A DNA stretch of 61,777 nt from Paraburkholderia aspalathi (GTDB lineage: Bacteria; Pseudomonadota; Gammaproteobacteria; Burkholderiales; Burkholderiaceae), in the NCBI RefSeq assembly GCF_900116445.1, contig NZ_FPBH01000047.1, forward strand, positions 1 to 61,777. Reading direction: 5' to 3'. Every line of letters starts with the position of its first letter. Within the stretch, counting starts at the first letter, position 1. The position numbers were made by a program, and so were the translations under genes. The notes beneath the pieces were generated by a model. That model searched no databases. It had not been told where the DNA came from and worked only from the letters and a program-made list of their open reading frames with translations. Below are positions 51,789 through 61,100 of this stretch, in pieces.

Positions 51789-53888
51789 TCAGGCAGCGAG
51801 TCGGGAAATGTCGGCGACGCAATTCATCTGCTGATGCAGCGCGCCGAGCAAAGCCAAACGGTTGGCGCGCAACGCCGGATCTTCGGCGTTGACCATCACG
51901 TCGTTGAAGAAGGTGTCGACCGGTTCGCGCAGCGCGGCGAGCGCGGTGAGTGCGCCCGTGTAGTCGCGCGCGGCGAGTTGCGTCTGCACGCGCGGTGCAA
52001 CCTGTTCGAGTTGCGCGTACAAGGCTTTTTCGGCCGCTTCGGTCAGCAGTGCAACCTGCACGCCGCCGGTCGCCGAACCTTCCGATTTCTTCAGGATGTT
52101 CGAAATCCGCTTGTTGGCCGCCGCGAGCGATGCGGCTTCCGGCAGCGCTGCGAATTCGCGCACTGCATCCAGGCGCGCGACGATATCGTCGAGGCGCGTC
52201 GGGTTCAGTGCCAGCACTGCGTCGATTTCACCCGGCGCGTAGCCGCGTTCGCGCAGCAGACCGCGCAGGCGGTCCATGCTGAATTCGTAGATCGCCTGCG
52301 TCGAATCGGCGACGCCCGGCACGGCGGCGAATTGCGCGTAAGCGGTGCGCAGCAATTCGATCAGATCGACCGGCAATTGCTTCTCGACCAGAATCCGCAA
52401 CACGCCGAGCGCATGACGGCGCAGCGCGAACGGGTCTTTCTCACCGGTGGGTTGCAGGCCGATGCCCCAGATGCCGACCAGCGTTTCGAGCTTGTCGGCG
52501 AGCGCGACGACGGTGCCGGTTGCCGTGGCCGGCAACGCATCGCCGGAGAAGCGCGGCTGATAGTGTTCCGAGCAGGCCAGCGCGACTTCTTCCGGCTCGC
52601 CGTCGTGGCGCGCGTAGTACGTGCCCATCGTGCCTTGCAGCTCGGGAAATTCGCCGACCATGTCGGTGATCAGGTCGGCCTTGGCCAAACGTGCAGCACG
52701 CTTGGCGAGCGCGACATCTGCGCCGATCAGCGAGGCAATTGCACCGGCCAGCGCTTCGACGCGCTCGACGCGTTGCAGCGCCGAACCCAGCTTGTTGTGA
52801 TACACGACGTTCGCGAGCAGCGGCACTCGCTCGGCGAGCGGCTTCTTCTTGTCCTGCTCGAAGAAGAACTTCGCATCGGCCAGGCGCGGACGCACCACGC
52901 GCTCGTTGCCTTCGACGATATCGCCAGGCGTTTTCGTTTCGATGTTCGACACGATCAGGAAGCGCGAGCGCAGCTTGCCGTTCGCATCCGTCAACGCGAA
53001 GTATTTCTGGTTCGTCTGCATTGTCAGGATCAGGCATTCCTGCGGTACTTGCAGGAATTCGTCCTCGAAACGGCAGGCGTAGACCACCGGCCATTCGACC
53101 AGCGAGTTCACTTCATCCAGCAGCGATTCGGGCATGACGACCTGGTCGCCGTCGGCTTGCGCGAGCAGATGCGTGCGGATGGTTTCCTTGCGGTCGGCGA
53201 AATTCGCGACCACACGGCCCTTGTGCATCAGCGTGTCGGCGTAAGAATCCGCGTGCTGGATCTGCACGAGGCCTTCGGACAGGAAGCGGTGGCCGAGTGT
53301 GGTGTCGTCGGCATCGACGCCCAGTGCCGTGACCGGCACGACCTGTTCGCCGTGCAAGGTGGTCAGACGGTGGACAGGACGCACGAACTGCACATTGGTG
53401 CCGTCCGGGCGCTGATACGTCATCACCTTCGGGATCGGCAACTTGGCGAGCGTTTCGTTGAGCGCGCTTTGCAGGCCTTCGGCGAGCGTGGCGCCCGGCG
53501 CGGCGTAGCGCAGGAAGAAAGCTTCGGCCTTGCCGTCCTGCGCGCGCTCCAGGTCGTTCACCGAAAAATCGGGGAAGCCGAGCGCAGCCAGTTTCTTCGC
53601 GAGCGGCGCGGTGGGCTGACCGTCTTTATCCAGCGCGACGGAAACCGGCAGCACTTTTTCGCGCACGTGTTTTTCCGGCGCGACCGAACGCACGTTCTTG
53701 ATCGTGACGGCAAGACGGCGCGGCGTGGCGTAACGTTCGAACGACAGTTCGCCTTCGATCAGGTCGTGCGCCGCGAGGCGCTGCGCAATGCCTTCGGCGA
53801 ACGCGTCGCCGAGACGCGCGAGCGCTTTCGGCGGCAGTTCTTCGGTCAGCAGCTCGACGAGCAGGGTAGCTTGATGGGGTTGAGTCAT
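51789..53888 (-). CDS. glyS: Glycyl-tRNA synthetase beta subunit
   Basis: 699 residues, the usual GlyS length. The N-terminus (LLVELLTEELPPKALARLG) and the internal FRDRKE-like HD region with DPFALRRHALGVLRIL identify the tRNA-binding beta subunit of the heterotetrameric enzyme. It begins 15 bases after glyQ ends, so the two are co-transcribed. Confidence 0.97.
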   Translation of the reverse strand: MTQPHQATLLVELLTEELPPKALARLGDAFAEGIAQRLAAHDLIEGELSFERYATPRRLAVTIKNVRSVAPEKHVREKVLPVSVALDKDGQPTAPLAKKLAALGFPDFSVNDLERAQDGKAEAFFLRYAAPGATLAEGLQSALNETLAKLPIPKVMTYQRPDGTNVQFVRPVHRLTTLHGEQVVPVTALGVDADDTTLGHRFLSEGLVQIQHADSYADTLMHKGRVVANFADRKETIRTHLLAQADGDQVVMPESLLDEVNSLVEWPVVYACRFEDEFLQVPQECLILTMQTNQKYFALTDANGKLRSRFLIVSNIETKTPGDIVEGNERVVRPRLADAKFFFEQDKKKPLAERVPLLANVVYHNKLGSALQRVERVEALAGAIASLIGADVALAKRAARLAKADLITDMVGEFPELQGTMGTYYARHDGEPEEVALACSEHYQPRFSGDALPATATGTVVALADKLETLVGIWGIGLQPTGEKDPFALRRHALGVLRILVEKQLPVDLIELLRTAYAQFAAVPGVADSTQAIYEFSMDRLRGLLRERGYAPGEIDAVLALNPTRLDDIVARLDAVREFAALPEAASLAAANKRISNILKKSEGSATGGVQVALLTEAAEKALYAQLEQVAPRVQTQLAARDYTGALTALAALREPVDTFFNDVMVNAEDPALRANRLALLGALHQQMNCVADISRLAA

Positions 53889-53903
53889 TTCTTGGTGTTC
53901 TCG

Positions 53904-54911
53904 TCAGTCCGGATCGATCTTGCGTTCGATTTTGAGCGGCGGCGCCCACGCGGGCATCGCGGCATCCTGTGCGTCGGTGGTCAGGCCGGGCACGCCGTGC
54001 ACCGGATTGCCGAGCATCGGAAAACCGAGCTTTTCGCGCGAGTCGTAGTAAGCCTGTGCAACCAGACGCGACAGCGCGCGAATCCGGCCGATATACGCCG
54101 CGCGTTCCGTGACGGAGATCGCGCCGCGGGCATCCAGCAGATTGAACGTATGGCCGGCCTTCAGCACCAGTTCATACGCGGGCAGCGCGATCTGTGCGTC
54201 GATCATGCGCTTGGCTTCCGCTTCGTAGCTGTTGAAGAACGTGAACAGCAGATCGACGTTCGCATGCTCGAAGTTGTAGGTCGACTGTTCGACTTCGTTT
54301 TGGTGGTACACGTCGCCGTAAGTCAGGCGGCGAAGTTCCGGGCCGTTCGGGCCTTGCTCTTCCCACTCGGTCCAGACGAGGTCGTAGACGTTCTCGACCT
54401 TCTGAAGGTACATCGCGAGACGTTCGAGACCATAGGTGATTTCGCCCAGCACCGGCTTGCAATCCAGGCCGCCGACTTGTTGGAAGTAAGTGAACTGGGT
54501 GACTTCCATGCCGTTCAGCCACACTTCCCAGCCGAGACCCCAGGCGCCGAGCGTGGGATTTTCCCAGTCGTCTTCGACGAAGCGCACGTCGTTCTGCTTC
54601 AGGTCGAAGCCGAGCGCTTCGAGCGAGCCGAGGTACAGGTCGAGGATGTTTTCCGGCGCCGGCTTCAGCACGACCTGGTACTGGTAGTAATGCTGCAGGC
54701 GATTCGGGTTCTCGCCGTAGCGGCCGTCTTTCGGGCGGCGCGACGGCTGTACGTAGGCGGCTCGCCACGGTTCCGGACCAATGGCGCGCAGGAAAGTATG
54801 GACGTGGGACGTGCCCGCGCCGACTTCCATGTCGATCGGCTGGAGCAACGCGCAACCCTGCTTGTCCCAGTAGGACTGCAGTGTCAGGATGATTTGCTGA
54901 AACGTGAGCAT
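53904..54911 (-). CDS. glyQ: Glycyl-tRNA synthetase alpha subunit
   Basis: 335 residues. MLTFQQIILTLQSYWDKQGC and MEVGAGTSHVHTFLRAIGPEPW are characteristic of the alpha catalytic subunit. The ATG at 54911 is preferred over an upstream TTG. It opens the minus-strand run glyQ-glyS-gmhB-plsC-protease. A 206-base gap upstream holds a terminator for the FkbM gene and probably the glyQ promoter (TAAAAT near 54995, poor -35). Confidence 0.97.
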   Translation of the reverse strand: MLTFQQIILTLQSYWDKQGCALLQPIDMEVGAGTSHVHTFLRAIGPEPWRAAYVQPSRRPKDGRYGENPNRLQHYYQYQVVLKPAPENILDLYLGSLEALGFDLKQNDVRFVEDDWENPTLGAWGLGWEVWLNGMEVTQFTYFQQVGGLDCKPVLGEITYGLERLAMYLQKVENVYDLVWTEWEEQGPNGPELRRLTYGDVYHQNEVEQSTYNFEHANVDLLFTFFNSYEAEAKRMIDAQIALPAYELVLKAGHTFNLLDARGAISVTERAAYIGRIRALSRLVAQAYYDSREKLGFPMLGNPVHGVPGLTTDAQDAAMPAWAPPLKIERKIDPD

Positions 54912-55061
54912 GAAGTGCCTTTCGGGCATAGGGCCGCGCCGCAAACGCCGGAGCGCGCGAGCTGGCCGTGGAGCGAAGTGCTAAACCGTAGATTTTAACG
55001 GAAAGGGAGGGGGGTGTCCGTTTTGCGGGGTCGGACGGGGATTGAAGTGTTCTTCAAACGG

Positions 55062-55083
55062 AAAAAGGCCGCTGCAGGCGGCC
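55062..55083 (-). terminator. Rho-independent terminator of the FkbM gene
   Basis: Read on the minus strand, GGCCGC-CTGCA-GCGGCC is followed by TTTTT. It lies 35 bases after the FkbM stop codon. It is the only clean terminator in this region and separates FkbM from glyQS. Confidence 0.85.
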
Positions 55084-55117
55084 GATAGTTGTTCGTTTCG
55101 TCGGGGTGTCCTGTCCG

Positions 55118-55969
55118 CTAACTGCTCAAACTCATCAATGCGTGCGTGGCGGAATCCGTCACTTCGACAAACCCGTCGATCTCCATCTCCAGTTCCCGCG
55201 GAAGTGCGAGCATATTGCACGACAACAAACGACCGTAGATATTTTCCGCACGTTCAAAGAAATTGTCTGGGTTGAACAAAGGCGGCAAGTGCCACCACAA
55301 CCGGTATTCCTTCGACCACAACCACTCGATTAACGCCTGTGACCGATCGAGCCGGTCGTTTTCCACATAAATCACCGGCCGCGAGCGGGCAATCGTTTCC
55401 TCCGCCCCTAGCAACGCGTTCAACTCGAACCCTTCCACGTCGAGCTTCAGCAGCCCCACGGTATGTGAGCGCAGCGCATCGTCCAGCCGCACGCACGGAA
55501 CCGGGAGCGTGTTCGCTGCGGCCTCGGTCTGCATCGACACGCCGCCAAAGTTGCCCAGCGCATCGTAGTCCGGTTGCGCGAAATACAGCGTCCCGGCTGC
55601 GGCCCCGCACGCGTACGGCCACGCGAGCACGTTACGCACACCATTGGCCGCGAGATTCGCACAGAGGTTCTGAAAGATCACCGGCTGAGGCTCAAAGGCG
55701 ACGAGTACTTGGCGACGCGCCTGCGCCTCACGCGCCAGCATGATCGTATGCACGCCGATATTCGCGCCGACTTCCACGACGATGCCCGGCTGCACCAGCA
55801 ACTGCCGCAACACGGCAGATTCGAGTTCGCTGCATTCGCCGTATTCGATGAGCGCGCGGCCTAGATAGAAGTCGTTCGGATTGGCGAGCATCCAGCCATG
55901 ACGGGTCTGGACGAGTTGCGTATGAGCGCCAAGCGGCACCAAAGCAGGAGAGGGCGTAACCATGGACAT
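55118..55969 (-). CDS. FkbM family methyltransferase
   Basis: 283 residues. The SAM motif VVEVGANIGVHTI lies near 67-79, then LVAFEPQPVIFQN, LLKLDVEGFELNALLGA and VIYVENDR, the FkbM signature set. Such enzymes O-methylate sugars or polyketides, often in surface polysaccharide genes, but no glycosyltransferase is nearby. Start ATG at 55969 or 55963; no strong RBS. The 154-base gap upstream is locally AT-rich. Origin as a transferred single gene is possible. Confidence 0.88.
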   Translation of the reverse strand: MSMVTPSPALVPLGAHTQLVQTRHGWMLANPNDFYLGRALIEYGECSELESAVLRQLLVQPGIVVEVGANIGVHTIMLAREAQARRQVLVAFEPQPVIFQNLCANLAANGVRNVLAWPYACGAAAGTLYFAQPDYDALGNFGGVSMQTEAAANTLPVPCVRLDDALRSHTVGLLKLDVEGFELNALLGAEETIARSRPVIYVENDRLDRSQALIEWLWSKEYRLWWHLPPLFNPDNFFERAENIYGRLLSCNMLALPRELEMEIDGFVEVTDSATHALMSLSS

Positions 55970-56123
55970 TGAGCGGGAAAAAGATCACGCAAATGTACGA
56001 TTCGCCGCTGCCCTTGTATATGAGACGAGCTCTTAAGGATTCTTATCTTTCTGCAAGAACTCGTCGTCTAAATCTAAGACTTAAGCGGCGACCGGTTCAC
56101 AAGCCAATCGCCGTCACAAAGCC

Positions 56124-57734
56124 TTACGTCGCGGCCAGTTCAACTTTCGGCGCAAACGAATCGCTTTGCGCCATCGGCCAATATTTCTCGTACAACGTGT
56201 AACGATAGTTGCCGTTCAGCAGATCGTTCGGATCGAGATACTTCAACAGATCGGACATCAACCGCACTTCATGCGACGACACGCGCCGCACGATGTGATG
56301 CGCGCGCAGTTCCGCCGGGTGCTTGAGCCCCGCCGCCTGAATGATTTCCTTCAGCGCATGCAGCGTGTTGTGATGGAAGTTGAAGACACGGTCGGCCTTG
56401 TCCGGCACCACCAAAGCACGCTGACGCACCGGATCCTGCGTCGCGACGCCCGTCGGGCAGCGGCCGGTGTGGCAGGTCTGGGCCTGAATGCAGCCGACCG
56501 CGAACATGAAGCCACGCGCCGCGTTGACCCAATCCGCGCCGATCGCCAGCGTTTTGGTGATATCGAATGCGGTAATCATCTTGCCGCTCGCGCCGATGCG
56601 GATGCGCTGACGCAAGCCGATGCCGACGAGCGTGTTGTGCACCAGCAGCAAGCCTTCCTGCAACGGCACGCCGACGTGATCGGTGAACTCCAGTGGCGCT
56701 GCGCCCGTGCCGCCTTCCGCACCGTCGACCACGATAAAGTCCGGCAGAATCCCGGTCTCCAGCATCGCCTTCGCAATGCCGAAGAATTCCCACGGATGCC
56801 CGATGCACAGCTTGAACCCGGTCGGCTTGCCACCGGACAGCGTGCGCAAGCGGTCGACGAATTCGAGCAGGCCGCGCGGCGACGAAAATTCGGAATGGGT
56901 GGCGGGCGAGATGCAATCGCGGCCCATCGGCACGCCGCGCGTCTCCGCAATCTCGGGTGTGATCTTCGCGGCCGGCAGCACGCCGCCGTGACCAGGCTTC
57001 GCGCCTTGCGAGAGCTTCACCTCGATCATCTTCACTTGCGGCTCGGCGGCCTGCTTCGCGAACTTCTCCGCGCTGAAGGTGCCGTCGTCGTTACGGCAGC
57101 CGAAGTAGCCCGAGGCGATTTCCCAGATGATGTCGCCGCCATGCTCGCGGTGGTATTTCGACATCGAACCTTCGCCGGTGTCGTGCGCGAAATTGCCTTT
57201 CTTCGCGCCGAGGTTCAGCGCCATGATCGCGTTCGCCGACAGCGAGCCGAAGCTCATCGCGGAGACGTTGAAGATCGACATCGAATAAGGCTGCGCGCGA
57301 TCGGGTCCGACCACGATACGGAAGTCGTGGTTGTCGAGCGTGGTCGGCGCGAGCGAGTGGCTGATCCATTCGTGCGCGACGGCTTTGACGTCGAGCTCAG
57401 TGCCGTATGGGCGGCTGTCCACGTCGTTCTTCGCGCGTTGATAGACGATGCTGCGTTGCGCGCGTGAGAACGGTTTCTCGTCGGTATCGTCCTCGACGAA
57501 ATACTGGCGGATTTCCGGGCGGATGAATTCGAACAGGAAACGGAAGTGGCCCCACAACGGATAGTTACGCAGAATCGCGTGATGCTGCTGCGTCAGATCG
57601 AACAGGCCGAGTGCGACGAGCGCCACCGGCACGATGATCCAGAACCACGAAATGTGATTCGTCGCGGCAAACAGAGCGCAGATGGCGAACAGCACGACTG
57701 CGCACCACATCGCCAGATAACGTCGAGAAAACAT
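56124..57734 (-). CDS. FMN-binding glutamate-synthase-like protein with N-terminal membrane anchor
   Basis: 536 residues. Two hydrophobic segments near 8-24 and 29-46 precede a GltB-type FMN/Fe-S barrel: AMSFGSLSANAIMALNLGAK, PGHGGVLPAAKIT, VDGAEGGTGAAP and the [3Fe-4S] motif C-x5-C-x4-C (CIQAQTCHTGRCPTG). It lacks the glutaminase and the NADPH-binding subunit, so it is not full GOGAT. It may reduce or oxidise another substrate with membrane-linked electrons. Such stand-alone genes are common but uncharacterised. RBS is weak. Confidence 0.9.
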   Translation of the reverse strand: MFSRRYLAMWCAVVLFAICALFAATNHISWFWIIVPVALVALGLFDLTQQHHAILRNYPLWGHFRFLFEFIRPEIRQYFVEDDTDEKPFSRAQRSIVYQRAKNDVDSRPYGTELDVKAVAHEWISHSLAPTTLDNHDFRIVVGPDRAQPYSMSIFNVSAMSFGSLSANAIMALNLGAKKGNFAHDTGEGSMSKYHREHGGDIIWEIASGYFGCRNDDGTFSAEKFAKQAAEPQVKMIEVKLSQGAKPGHGGVLPAAKITPEIAETRGVPMGRDCISPATHSEFSSPRGLLEFVDRLRTLSGGKPTGFKLCIGHPWEFFGIAKAMLETGILPDFIVVDGAEGGTGAAPLEFTDHVGVPLQEGLLLVHNTLVGIGLRQRIRIGASGKMITAFDITKTLAIGADWVNAARGFMFAVGCIQAQTCHTGRCPTGVATQDPVRQRALVVPDKADRVFNFHHNTLHALKEIIQAAGLKHPAELRAHHIVRRVSSHEVRLMSDLLKYLDPNDLLNGNYRYTLYEKYWPMAQSDSFAPKVELAAT

Positions 57735-57869
57735 GGGGACTCCAGTGCAGTGAGGATCGTCGCGGAGGGATCGTCAACGCTGTCGGCGCAAACGGAGTCT
57801 GCCGCGAGGGGAACGAACACCTGTTTGTTATGGTGAAACGAGCTGCGGCTCGAAGGTGAAGCGCATCGG

Positions 57870-57897
57870 TGAAGCGTGAAGTCTGAAGCTTGAAGAT
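57870..57897. repeat. Four tandem 7-bp repeats (TGAAGNN)
   Basis: TGAAGCG, TGAAGTC, TGAAGCT and TGAAGAT run head to tail at 57870-57897; a further TGAAG lies at 57857-57861. They lie in the 226-base gap between mnmA (57961) and the glutamate-synthase-like gene, 136 bases upstream of the latter. They could be a regulator's direct-repeat box or a simple replication-slippage tract. Confidence 0.55.
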
Positions 57898-57916
57898 GAG
57901 GCATGCAGGTAAAGCG

Positions 57917-57946
57917 CGTGCGGCGGCGCTAAAGCGTTGCCGCACG
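57917..57946 (-). terminator. Complex hairpin after mnmA
   Basis: CGTGCGGC (57917-57924) / GCCGCACG (57939-57946) enclose a smaller CGCT-AA-AGCG stem. It begins 14 bases after the mnmA stop on the minus strand. A weak T content follows, so termination may be partial. Confidence 0.5.
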
Positions 57947-57960
57947 ATCGAATTCATGGT

Positions 57961-59106
57961 TCAACGGGCGGTGAGCAACGCTGCCTGTTGCGGCTGGCGC
58001 GCCGTTGGCTGCCCGGTCATCGCGTGTTCGATGATGCCGCCGCCGAGACACACGTCGCCATCGTAGAGCACTGCAGATTGCCCCGGTGTGACAGCCCATT
58101 GCGCGGCGTCGAAATTCAGCTCGAAAAGGCCTTCGCCGGCACCTGCCGCGCTGAAGGAGCACGGTGCGTCCGCTTGCCGGTAACGGGTTTTCGCGCCGCA
58201 CGCGAAACCGTCGGCCGGCGGCTCGCCAGCGACCCAGCTCGTATTGCCCGCGGAGAGCGTATGGCTCAGCAGCCACGGGTGGTCATGGCCTTGCGCGACA
58301 TACAGCGTGTTCGACGCAATATCCTTCCCGGCGACGAACCACGGCTCGCCGCTGCCTTCCTTGCTGCCGCCGAGCCCGATGCCCTTGCGCTGCCCGAAGG
58401 TGTAGAAGGCGAGGCCGATGTGTTCGCCGACCACCTTGCCGTCGGTGGTTTTCATCGGGCCGGGTTTGGTCGGCAGATAGCGGTTCAGGAAATCGCGGAA
58501 CGGCCGTTCGCCGATGAAGCAGATGCCGGTCGAATCTTTCTTCTTCGCATTCGGCAGCGCGATCTGTTCGGCGATCTCGCGGACTTTGGTTTTCGGAATC
58601 TCGCCCAAAGGAAACAGCGTTTTCGACAACTGCGCCTGATTCAGCCGATGCAGAAAGTACGACTGGTCTTTCGTATGATCGAAGGCCTTCAGCAGTTCGA
58701 AGCGCCCGTTGTTCTCCCGCACGCGCGCATAGTGGCCGGTCGCGATGGTTTCCGCGCCGAGCGACATGGCGTGATCGAGGAAGGCCTTGAACTTGATTTC
58801 GGCGTTGCACAGCACGTCCGGATTCGGCGTGCGGCCGGCCGAATATTCGCGCAGGAATTCGGCGAACACGCGGTCTTTGTATTCGGCAGCGAAGTTGACC
58901 GCTTCGACGTCGATGCCGATCAGGTCCGCCACCGAGACGACGTCGATCCAGTCCTGCCGCGTCGAGCAGTACTCGCTGTCGTCATCGTCTTCCCAGTTTT
59001 TCATGAACAGGCCGACTACGTCGTAGCCCTGTTCCTTCAGCAGCCATGCGGTAACCGACGAATCGACGCCGCCCGACATGCCTACTACGACTTTCTGCTT
59101 GCTCAT
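57961..59106 (-). CDS. mnmA: tRNA 2-thiouridylase MnmA
   Basis: 381 residues. P-loop MSGGVDSSVTAWLL near 9-22, the first catalytic cysteine in NPDVLCNAEIKF and the second in STGICFIGERPF are all present. MnmA thiolates U34 of Lys, Glu and Gln tRNAs with sulfur from TusE. nudJ lies just upstream, matching the gene order in E. coli. Confidence 0.97.
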   Translation of the reverse strand: MSKQKVVVGMSGGVDSSVTAWLLKEQGYDVVGLFMKNWEDDDDSEYCSTRQDWIDVVSVADLIGIDVEAVNFAAEYKDRVFAEFLREYSAGRTPNPDVLCNAEIKFKAFLDHAMSLGAETIATGHYARVRENNGRFELLKAFDHTKDQSYFLHRLNQAQLSKTLFPLGEIPKTKVREIAEQIALPNAKKKDSTGICFIGERPFRDFLNRYLPTKPGPMKTTDGKVVGEHIGLAFYTFGQRKGIGLGGSKEGSGEPWFVAGKDIASNTLYVAQGHDHPWLLSHTLSAGNTSWVAGEPPADGFACGAKTRYRQADAPCSFSAAGAGEGLFELNFDAAQWAVTPGQSAVLYDGDVCLGGGIIEHAMTGQPTARQPQQAALLTAR

Positions 59107-59228
59107 AAGGTGCTCACTGGGTACTGCGTGACTTCGTTGATCGTGGGTTGACCGTGTTGCCCTGTCGTTTGCCTCGCCGCTTGTGACGGATCAGGCCCGT
59201 TTCGTTTGTGCGGGTTGCGTACGGCTAT

Positions 59229-59711
59229 TTACGCCTGTTTGCGCCCGACCGAATGCGTGTGCACGAAGTCGAGCGGGAAACGCCGTCCCGCGAGGTAATC
59301 GTCGAGACATTGCATGACAAGCGGCGTGCGGTGCCGTTCGGGGCAGGCGCGCAATTCATCAGCGCTCATCCACAGCGTGCGGACAATGTCGGGATCGAGC
59401 GCGCGCTCGGTATCCGCTTTGCCGCTCGCGCCGCAATAGGTGAAGCGCAGATACGTCACGCCCTCACTGCCGAGCCGCTCGAAATGCGTCATATACATGC
59501 CGACCAGCGCCTCGGGCGTGAACGGATGCGCGGTTTCCTCGAGCGTTTCGCGGATGACCGCTTCCAGAAGCGTTTCGCCCGCTTCCAGATGGCCGGCGGG
59601 CTGATTCAGGCGCAGGCCGTCGGCGGTATGTTCCTCGACCACGAGAAAACGCCCGTCACGCTCGACGATGGCCGCAACGGTGACGTGCGGCAGCCAAGTT
59701 TCCGGTTTCAT
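59229..59711 (-). CDS. nudJ: Nudix phosphatase NudJ
   Basis: 160 residues. Nudix box GHLEAGETLLEAVIRETLEET is followed by AHPF, as in NudJ, which dephosphorylates HMP-PP and nucleoside diphosphates. Adjacent to mnmA (122 bases apart), as in E. coli, which supports the assignment. A -10-like TAAAAT lies just upstream of the ATG. Confidence 0.88.
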   Translation of the reverse strand: MKPETWLPHVTVAAIVERDGRFLVVEEHTADGLRLNQPAGHLEAGETLLEAVIRETLEETAHPFTPEALVGMYMTHFERLGSEGVTYLRFTYCGASGKADTERALDPDIVRTLWMSADELRACPERHRTPLVMQCLDDYLAGRRFPLDFVHTHSVGRKQA

Positions 59712-59947
59712 GGGTGCGCATTTTACCGTTTATGGGCCTGGGCTGCCCGGAAGCGAGGCGGACGGCTGCGAGGGCCGCCCAGCCGCAGCCGGTGAGCCAC
59801 CTCGGTCGCCGGGCACCCCCGGATTGTCCCCGATTTCTGCGCACCCCCAGGTTTCGGTTAAAGTGACGCCGTTAGCCGTTGCACTTGCAAGCCGGCGTGC
59901 CTCGTCGGCAGCTCTGTCGTAAAACAGGAAGTCGAGGAGGAGAAAAG

Positions 59948-61090
59948 ATGCACATCGGAGTGCCAGCCGAGACGCGCGCGCACGAAACCCGCGTCGCCGC
60001 GACGCCCGAAACGGTCAAGAAGTATGTGACCCAGGGCCACCGGGTCACGATCCAGAGCGGCGCCGGCACCGGCGCAAGCTTTCCTGACGAAGCTTTTACA
60101 GCCGCCGGCGCGGAAATCGTCGATGCGGCTACTGCCTTTGGGGCTGATCTGGTCCTCAAGGTCCAGTCGCCGACCGATGCCGAGTTGCCGCTTCTGAAGC
60201 GCGGCGCGACGCTGGTCGGCATGCTCGATCCGTTTAATACCGAAAACTCATCAAAGCTGGCGGCTGCGGGCGTTACCGCGTTCGCACTCGAAGCCGCGCC
60301 GCGTACCACGCGGGCGCAGAGCCTTGACGTGCTGTCGTCGCAGGCGAACATCGCCGGGTACAAGGCGGTGCTGCTGGCGGCCACGCTTTATCCGCGCTTC
60401 ATGCCGATGCTGATGACGGCAGCCGGGACCGTGAAAGCGGCCCGTGTGCTGATTCTCGGCGCGGGTGTGGCGGGTCTGCAGGCCATCGCGACCGCCAAGC
60501 GCCTGGGCGCCGTGATCGAAGCCTCGGACGTGCGTCCGGCGGTGAAAGAGCAGATCGAATCGCTCGGCGCCAAATTCCTTGATGTCCCTTACGAAACCGA
60601 TGAGGAGCGCGAAGCCGCGCAGGGCGTCGGCGGCTACGCGCGGCCGATGCCGCCTTCGTGGCTTGCGCGGCAATCCGCACTGGTCCACGAACGGGCCAAA
60701 CAGGCTGATATCGTGATCTCGACGGCCCTGATCCCGGGCCGCGCTGCGCCGACGCTGATCTCGGTAGAAACCGTGCAGGCGATGAAACCCGGCTCCGTGC
60801 TGGTCGACCTCGCGGCAGGACGCGGCGCCGAGTACGAAGGCCGTCGTGGCGGCAACTGTCCGCTGACCGAGGCGGATCAGGTCGTCCTGAAACATGGCGT
60901 GCAGATCGTCGGCTATACGAATCTGGCCTCGATGGTCCCCGCCGACGCGTCGTCGCTCTACGCACGCAACCTGCTCGACTTCCTGAAGCTGATCATCACC
61001 AAGGAAGGCGCCCTGAACATCGATCTCGCAGACGACATCGTCGCGGCCACGCTGCTGGCCCGTGACGGCGAAGTCACGCGCAAGGCATAG
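59948..61090 (+). CDS. pntAA: NAD(P) transhydrogenase subunit alpha part 1 (PntAA)
   Basis: 380 residues: the soluble NAD(H)-binding dI domain only. MHIGVPAETRAHETRVAATP, LGAGVAGLQAIATAKRLGA and the mobile-loop region RAAPTLISVETVQAMK are seen. In E. coli one pntA encodes dI plus four helices; here these are separate genes. The ATG is preceded by GAGGAGGAGAAAAG, the strongest RBS in the window. Divergent from nudJ over 236 bases. Confidence 0.96.
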   Translation: MHIGVPAETRAHETRVAATPETVKKYVTQGHRVTIQSGAGTGASFPDEAFTAAGAEIVDAATAFGADLVLKVQSPTDAELPLLKRGATLVGMLDPFNTENSSKLAAAGVTAFALEAAPRTTRAQSLDVLSSQANIAGYKAVLLAATLYPRFMPMLMTAAGTVKAARVLILGAGVAGLQAIATAKRLGAVIEASDVRPAVKEQIESLGAKFLDVPYETDEEREAAQGVGGYARPMPPSWLARQSALVHERAKQADIVISTALIPGRAAPTLISVETVQAMKPGSVLVDLAAGRGAEYEGRRGGNCPLTEADQVVLKHGVQIVGYTNLASMVPADASSLYARNLLDFLKLIITKEGALNIDLADDIVAATLLARDGEVTRKA

Positions 61091-61100
61091 GAGAACGGCG

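Noticed and set aside
51651..54998. A very long plus-strand open frame opposite glyS and glyQ
   Set aside because: It lies antisense to two well-supported essential genes, has no family motifs and is rich in Arg/His/Gln/Val, as expected for the opposite strand of GC3-biased genes.
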